Below, one piece after another: positions 59,618 through 64,000 of a DNA stretch of 64,000 nt (the first letter of the stretch is position 1; the number at the start of each line of letters is the position of its first letter). A program made the position numbers and the translations under genes. The notes under the pieces were generated by a model, which had not been told where the DNA came from, did not search any database, and saw nothing but the letters and a program-made list of their open reading frames with translations. This stretch comes from Mixta calida (GTDB lineage: Bacteria; Pseudomonadota; Gammaproteobacteria; Enterobacterales; Enterobacteriaceae). The stretch lies in the NCBI RefSeq assembly GCF_002953215.1, contig NZ_CP026378.1, positions 1,098,540 through 1,162,539 of the forward strand. The letters run 5' to 3'.

Positions 59618-59851
59618 TTAGCTTTGATTCTCAATAATAATTTCTGGCTGGCAAGCTTCGTCCGCTTTTACGACGCGAAACAGCGCCTGCCCCTGATGCA
59701 CATAAATACAGGCGCGGCCCTGCGAGCCGCCGTCCTGCTCCTGCGACAGCGAGACGGCGACGCCTGCGCGCCGACGACGACAAGCCATGTCGTTGCGAAA
59801 AAAAACGGACGGAGAAATGCCCTGTTTACCAGAGAAAAGGTCATACAGCAT
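59618..59851 (-). CDS. Doubtful small protein
   Basis: A 77-residue frame (starts MLYDLFSGKQGISPSV) with SQGRACIYVHQGQALFRVVKADEACQPEIIIENQS near the end. It is convergent with the cigR-like gene. A purine-rich stretch upstream is too close to the ATG for a good ribosome binding site. No family is recognised. The coherent composition makes it possible but uncertain. Confidence 0.35.
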   Translation of the reverse strand: MLYDLFSGKQGISPSVFFRNDMACRRRRAGVAVSLSQEQDGGSQGRACIYVHQGQALFRVVKADEACQPEIIIENQS

Positions 59852-60171
59852 CCTTACTTCTTTAGTGCGTTTTACAGCGAGCGGCCATGGCGGGTCATCC
59901 CATTATTGGTTCTGGTGAAATAAAGGAAACAGGTTTTTTTCTGAGTTGCTTTTATTAACGAGACGCGTCTGTCAGGAGCGACATTTATCATGCGCCGCCG
60001 GTTAAAAATGTGAAGCTGGCCAATAAATCATTTGCTTTTATCGTCCCGGCGCCGCTAAAACGTGCCAGCGGAGTTTATTAACGGAGGATGCCTCGCGCTT
60101 ATTGACCTTCCCCTAAGGGAAAGGTTTATTTTGAGCCTTTCAGGACGAATTTCCACTGACGAGGATAAATG
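59852..60171. other. Intergenic region before DUF305 gene
   Basis: About 320 bases without a recognised gene; it must contain the DUF305 gene promoter. No clear operator or hairpin was found. Confidence 0.35.
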
Positions 60172-60519
60172 ATGAAAACGTTGTCTGTAACACTTCTGCT
60201 TTCCGTACTGACCGCGTCCGGCGCCTGGGCTGCCGACGACATGCATCAGCATGAGGCCATGACGCCCGCCCAGCAGAGCTATCAGCAGGGCATGACCGCC
60301 ATGCATGAAAAGATGATGGACGGCCTTAAGGCGCAGGATGCCGACGTCGCTTTCGCTCAGGGCATGATCGCCCATCATCAGGGGGCGATTGAGATGGCGA
60401 AAACCGAACTGCAATATGGCAAAGATCCTGAGATGCAGAAGCTGGCCAGAGAAATTATCGCTGCGCAGCAGCCGGAAATCGACAGAATGCAGGAATGGCT
60501 GAAAACGCATCAGAAGTAA
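60172..60519 (+). CDS. DUF305 (CopM-like) periplasmic protein
   Basis: A 115-residue exported protein with a signal peptide (to GAWA) and a His/Met-rich helical DUF305 domain: DDMHQHEAM, GMTAMHEKMMDGL, FAQGMIAHHQGAIEMAKTEL and QPEIDRMQEWLKTHQK. The paired histidines and methionines are those used by CopM-type periplasmic copper-binding proteins, so copper handling is likely. The ATG at 60172 is 7 bases after GAGG; an ATG one codon earlier is also possible. No copper ATPase or CueR-type gene is adjacent. Confidence 0.85.
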   Translation: MKTLSVTLLLSVLTASGAWAADDMHQHEAMTPAQQSYQQGMTAMHEKMMDGLKAQDADVAFAQGMIAHHQGAIEMAKTELQYGKDPEMQKLAREIIAAQQPEIDRMQEWLKTHQK

Positions 60520-60610
60520 GCGCGGCGCATCGGGACAGCAGCGCGACGCGGTTTTTTGTCGGCGTTTAGGCTAAACTCTGCCATTTCCCCTTAATGACAG
60601 GAACGTTTGT

Positions 60611-60805
60611 ATGTCGAATGAAATTGCGCATCCTTCCAGCAGCCCGAAGCAGGCTGCGCTGCAGCTGGTGATTGAACTGGTGCGTGCCGGCAAGCTCAGC
60701 CCGCTGCAGGGCGACGCCAGCAACATGATCTCTATCTACGAGCAGTTCAGAACGCATTTTGAATCTGAAAAGAAAAAAGAAGCGTCAGATTCAGCGATTT
60801 CCTGA
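60611..60805 (+). CDS. Hypothetical small soluble protein
   Basis: A 64-residue protein (starts MSNEIAHPSSSPKQ) with a helical middle (AALQLVIELVRAGKLSPLQG, ISIYEQFRTHFESEKKKE). It has an ACAGGAACG ribosome binding site and is followed by a strong terminator, so it is probably a real single-gene unit. I do not recognise the family; the size and pattern are those of small conserved enterobacterial proteins of unknown role. Confidence 0.65.
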   Translation: MSNEIAHPSSSPKQAALQLVIELVRAGKLSPLQGDASNMISIYEQFRTHFESEKKKEASDSAIS

Positions 60806-60834
60806 CCGTTAAACCGCTCCTGAGCGCATGATAA

Positions 60835-60861
60835 AAAGGCGGCCGTCGTAAGGCCGCCTTT
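60835..60861. terminator. Bidirectional terminator before ABC genes
   Basis: A 10-base stem AAAGGCGGCC / GGCCGCCTTT with a 7-base loop, between convergent genes. Confidence 0.88.
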
Positions 60862-60879
60862 GTCCGTTTTGGCGCGGCG

Positions 60880-61563
60880 TCAGGCGCTGCGGTTGCCGAC
60901 GATGCGGCCTGCCTCCATCTGCACGGCGCGATCGCACATATGATCGATCACATCCGGGTCGTGGCTCACCAGCACCATTGTCAGCCCATCCTGCTGTTTC
61001 AGCTGATTCAGCAGATTGAGAATTTCCGCCTGCACCGACATATCCAGCGCCGAGGTCGGCTCATCCAGCAACAGCACTTTCGGCTCCAGCAGCAGGGCGC
61101 GCACAATCGCCACGCGCTGACGCTGGCCGCCGGAAAGCTGATGCGGGTAGCGTTCCGCCAGCGCCGGATCGAGGCCGACATGACGGAAGCCTGCATGAAT
61201 GCGATCGTCGATATTGTCGCGCTTCAGCAGCTTCAATGGCTCCGCCAGCGTGCGGCGCAGGCGATGACGCGGATGCAGCGAGGCGTACGGATCCTGAAAC
61301 ACCATCTGCACTTCGCGGCGCAGGTCGCCGGTAAAGGCTTTTCCCGGCGGCGCCTGGTGGCCCGCCAGCCGCATTTTGCCCTGCCAGTGCGGATTCAGTC
61401 CCGCCATGACCCACAGCAGGGAAGATTTGCCGCAGCCGGACGGCCCTACCAGCCCAAAGCATTCTCCCGGCGCGACCGACAGCGATACATCATGCACCAC
61501 GGTGCGCAGGTCGTAGCCGTGACGATGCGCCACGCTGAGGTTCTGTAAATCAATCATGCTCAA
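60880..61563 (-). CDS. Opp/Dpp/Nik-type ABC ATPase 2
   Basis: Second ATPase (227 residues) of a peptide/nickel/opine-type importer. Walker A GPSGCGKSS, signature LSGGQRQRV and Walker [13 protein letters not shown] are intact, and the switch region is LVSHDPDVIDHMCD. It is short for DppF (about 330) because the C-terminal oligopeptide-transporter extension is missing, as in NikE-like proteins. It is the last gene of the operon and overlaps the first ATPase gene by 14 bases. Confidence 0.88.
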   Translation of the reverse strand: MSMIDLQNLSVAHRHGYDLRTVVHDVSLSVAPGECFGLVGPSGCGKSSLLWVMAGLNPHWQGKMRLAGHQAPPGKAFTGDLRREVQMVFQDPYASLHPRHRLRRTLAEPLKLLKRDNIDDRIHAGFRHVGLDPALAERYPHQLSGGQRQRVAIVRALLLEPKVLLLDEPTSALDMSVQAEILNLLNQLKQQDGLTMVLVSHDPDVIDHMCDRAVQMEAGRIVGNRSA

Positions 61564-62395
61564 GCTGCACCTCCAGTGCGGCGCGATCCAGCACCGGCAG
61601 CGACTGGCCGTGCGTCGCCTTGCTGGGACGGCAGGCCCACAGCGTGCGGGTGTAAGGGTGAGTGGCGCGCGGCAGGTCGGCGGCGGGCAGGCTGTCGAGC
61701 AGCTGGCCTTTGTACATCACCATCACCCGTTCGCAATGTTCCGCTACCTGTTGCAGATCGTGACTGATCAACAGCAGTCCCATGTTGCGCTCCTCCACCA
61801 GGCGGCGGATCAGCGCCAGTACCTGATCGCGCATCGCGTGATCCAGCGCAGAGGTCGGCTCGTCGGCGATCAAAAATTGCGGATCGGCGATCAGCGCGAT
61901 CGCCAGCATCACGCGCTGGCCCATGCCGCCGGAAAGCTGGTGCGGATAGCGCGTCATCAGCTGGGTCGGCTGCGGCAGGCCTACCGCCGCCAGCATCTCC
62001 GCCACCTTTTCCCGCCGCTCGGCGCGGCTCAGGCGATGGTGCAGCTTCAGCGGCTCCTCGACCTGCCAACCGACGGTGCGCGTCGGGTTGAGCGCATATT
62101 TCGGGTCCTGCATCACCATGCCTACCTCGCTGCCGCGCAGCTGGCTCCAGCGTTTTTCACTGAGCGTCAGGGCGTCGCGGCCTGCGATCTGCAACTGGCG
62201 CGCCTGCAAATGCAGCCCCGGCGCCAGCAGGCCCATCAGCGAACGGGCGGTAAGGGATTTGCCGGAGCCCGATTCGCCTACCAGCGCCACGCGCTCGCGT
62301 CCCAGAGTAAAGCTGACCTGGCGCACCAGCGCCGATTGCGCGCTGTGGATGCTCAGGTTATCCGCGATAACCAGCGGCGTATTATCAGTTGCCAT
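61550..62395 (-). CDS. Opp/Dpp/Nik-type ABC ATPase 1
   Basis: First ATPase (281 residues) of the same importer. Walker A is [10 protein letters not shown], signature LSGGMGQRV, Walker [13 protein letters not shown] and switch [14 protein letters not shown]. The C-terminal part [15 protein letters not shown] is the conserved end of DppD/NikD-type subunits. It overlaps the permease gene by 11 bases and the second ATPase gene by 14, a tightly packed operon. Confidence 0.88.
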   Translation of the reverse strand: MATDNTPLVIADNLSIHSAQSALVRQVSFTLGRERVALVGESGSGKSLTARSLMGLLAPGLHLQARQLQIAGRDALTLSEKRWSQLRGSEVGMVMQDPKYALNPTRTVGWQVEEPLKLHHRLSRAERREKVAEMLAAVGLPQPTQLMTRYPHQLSGGMGQRVMLAIALIADPQFLIADEPTSALDHAMRDQVLALIRRLVEERNMGLLLISHDLQQVAEHCERVMVMYKGQLLDSLPAADLPRATHPYTRTLWACRPSKATHGQSLPVLDRAALEVQLEHD

Positions 62396-63245
62396 GACGA
62401 GTATCCAGTCGGTCGCGCAGGCCGTCGCCTGTCAGGTTAAACGCCAGGCTGGCGAACAGAATGGCGCCGCCCGGCGCGGCCGCCACCCACCACTGATCGA
62501 AAATCACCTTGCTGCCTTCCGCCACCATTGAGCCCCATTCCGCGGTCGGCGGCTGAACGCCCATGCCCAGGAAGCCGAGCCCGGCGGCGGAGAGGATGAT
62601 GCCGCCGAGGCTGAGCGCGGCGCGCACCACCGCGCTGGGCAGGCAGAGCGGCAGAATATGACCGAACATCAGGCGCAGGCCGGTGATGCCCTGCATGCGC
62701 GCGGCGGCGAGGTAGTCGCTGCGGCGCAGCGCCAGCGTCTCGGCGCGTGCCTGACGCGCAAAGGGCGGCCAGCTGGTCAGTGCCAGCGCCAGCGCGCCGT
62801 TCAGCAGGCCGGGGCCGAGGATCGAAACCAGCGCCAACGCGATCACCAGGTTAGGCAATGAAAGGAAAATATCGGTTATGCGCATTAATACGCGCTCGGT
62901 CCAGCCGCCGAGGTAGCCAGCCATAATGCCGACCAGCAGGCCGACGGGAATGGTCAGCAGCAGGATCAGCGACACCAGCAGCAGCGTCGGACGCGCGCCG
63001 TAGATCACCCGCGACAGCAGATCGCGGCCAAAGCCGTCGGTGCCGAACCAGTGCAGGGCGGAAGGCGGCAGCAGACGGGCCGAAATGGTCTGCGCGTTGG
63101 GATCGAAAGGCGCCAGCAGCGGCGCGAACAGCGCCATCATCACCAGGATCGCCACCAGCGCGCCGCCGACGAATAGCGTCGTCAGCCGACGGCGGCGGCG
63201 TCCCACGGGCGCCACGGTTTCAGCATCGGATAAATGTTGGGTCAT
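62385..63245 (-). CDS. Opp/Dpp/Nik-type ABC permease C
   Basis: Inner-membrane permease subunit of 286 residues with about six helices. The N-terminal FAPLLAPFDPNAQTISARLLPPSALHWFGTDGFGRDLLSRVIYGAR is the typical DppC/OppC lead, and the coupling motif is LRRSDYLAAARMQGITGLRLMFGHILP. It forms the channel with the DppB-type subunit encoded upstream. The substrate (peptide, nickel chelate or opine metallophore) cannot be told without the binding protein, which lies outside the window. Confidence 0.88.
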   Translation of the reverse strand: MTQHLSDAETVAPVGRRRRRLTTLFVGGALVAILVMMALFAPLLAPFDPNAQTISARLLPPSALHWFGTDGFGRDLLSRVIYGARPTLLLVSLILLLTIPVGLLVGIMAGYLGGWTERVLMRITDIFLSLPNLVIALALVSILGPGLLNGALALALTSWPPFARQARAETLALRRSDYLAAARMQGITGLRLMFGHILPLCLPSAVVRAALSLGGIILSAAGLGFLGMGVQPPTAEWGSMVAEGSKVIFDQWWVAAAPGGAILFASLAFNLTGDGLRDRLDTRHGN

Positions 63246-64000
63246 CGGGTTCTCGGATCGGTTAACCAGGTCAGGGCGTCCGCCAGCGCGTTAAGCAGCA
63301 CGAAACAGCCGCCAATCAGCAGCGTTGAGCCAAGGATTGCGGGCACATCGGAGGCGAAAAGCGCGGTGGTGAGATAACGGCCAACGCCGGGCCAGGCGAA
63401 TACCGTCTCCGTCAGCACCGAGCCTTCCAGCAGCGTGGCGTAGGAGAGCGCCAGCACGGTGATCAGCGTGCCGCGCACATTCGGGAAGATATGACAGAGC
63501 AGGATGCGTCCGCGGCTGGCGCCTTTGGCGCGCGCCAGCGCAACATACTCTTTACCGCTCTCTTCGAGCAGGGCGGCGCGCAGCAGGCGCGTGATGCCCG
63601 CCATCGACAGCATGCCCAGCACCACCACCGGCAGCCAGAGGTGGGCGATGGCGTTGCGGAACATCTCGCGGTCGCCGGAAAGCCAGCTGTCGATCAGCAC
63701 GAAGCCGGTTTTCGGCTCCAGCGTGTAGACCCAGATATCATCGAGACGGCCGGGTCCGGCGGACCAGTGCAGCACCGCGTAGAACAGCAGCAGCCCCAGC
63801 AGACCGAGCCAGAACACCGGCACCGAATAGCCCAGCAGCGAGATCAGCCGCGCCAGATTATCCAGCACGCTGCCCGGTTTCCACGCCGCCAGTAGCGCGA
63901 GCGCGATGCCGAACAGCGCGCCGAAAATCATCGCGCAGCTCGCCAGTTCGATGGTCGCCGGGAACGTGCGCGCCAGATCGCTGGCCACCGGCTGGCTGGT
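63242..64000 (-). CDS. Opp/Dpp/Nik-type ABC permease B, cut by window end
   Basis: Partial permease subunit: the frame stays open through the window edge, so the N-terminus is missing. What is seen starts within the SQPVASDLARTFPATIELA segment and has the coupling motif LEESGKEYVALARAKGASRGRILLCHIFPN and the late motif ETVFAWPGVGRYLTTALFASDVPAILGSTLL typical of DppB/NikB. It overlaps the DppC-type gene by 4 bases. Confidence 0.88.
   Translation of the reverse strand, partial: TSQPVASDLARTFPATIELASCAMIFGALFGIALALLAAWKPGSVLDNLARLISLLGYSVPVFWLGLLGLLLFYAVLHWSAGPGRLDDIWVYTLEPKTGFVLIDSWLSGDREMFRNAIAHLWLPVVVLGMLSMAGITRLLRAALLEESGKEYVALARAKGASRGRILLCHIFPNVRGTLITVLALSYATLLEGSVLTETVFAWPGVGRYLTTALFASDVPAILGSTLLIGGCFVLLNALADALTWLTDPRTR

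Overview
The window looks like a chromosomal stretch of a GC-rich gamma-proteobacterium of the Enterobacterales, most likely Erwiniaceae (Pantoea, Mixta or Erwinia-like). Most proteins closely resemble Escherichia coli proteins (FsaA, YbiY, YbiW, DbpA, YeaR, NorVWR, HscC, Sad, YbiV), but they sit in a different order and alongside genes E. coli K-12 lacks (TreYZ trehalose synthesis, an AztABC-type zinc importer, a CeuBCDE-type siderophore importer). I see no rRNA, tRNA, CRISPR array, phage gene or insertion sequence. The genus is an inference from gene content only.

Layout. 0-11 kb: treZ-treY, a YciT-like DeoR regulator, a frameshifted ybiU, fsaA, and the divergent glycyl-radical enzyme pair pflE-pflF (ybiY-ybiW) behind an FNR-like palindrome. 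11-14 kb: a zinc ABC importer behind a Zur-like box, led by an unreported 45-residue membrane peptide. 14-18 kb: a beta-glucoside-type PTS permease with two AscG-like operators and its LacI-family regulator. 18-22 kb: CorA, RidA, cupin, dbpA, yeaR. 22-28.6 kb: a catecholate siderophore ABC importer divergent from a FepA-like receptor, with Fur-like boxes. 28.8-32 kb: hscC-djlB chaperone pair. 32-37 kb: tehB, norW, norV and divergent norR, with a sigma-54 promoter and three NorR sites. 37-41 kb: a GPH-family sugar symporter and a GH31 glycosidase under a CRP-type promoter.

41.2-42.5 kb holds the most interesting locus: a two-gene operon of a HAM1/ITPase-fold protein with altered active-site residues and a SIR2-type NADase. 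It resembles the sensor-effector half of a nucleotide-signalling anti-phage system (Kongming KomB-KomC), but no adenosine deaminase gene (KomA) is in the window. Next to it, 42.7-46.5 kb encodes a 1265-residue triple-domain protein (glycoside hydrolase, glycosyltransferase, FAD oxidoreductase) with a strong internal ribosome binding site at the first domain junction.

47-64 kb carries mostly housekeeping and stress genes: a DUF1471 protein, pirin, a ZapE-like ATPase, a YghA-like reductase with a 14-bp inverted repeat upstream, a sugar phosphatase, an HxlR regulator with a divergent alcohol dehydrogenase, sad, a phosphoethanolamine transferase, small secreted proteins including CigR-like and DUF305 proteins, and an Opp/Dpp/Nik-type importer cut by the window end. 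A plus-strand terminator without an upstream gene near 56.4 kb suggests a small RNA. Regulatory site assignments are by eye against known consensus sequences and were not scored computationally.
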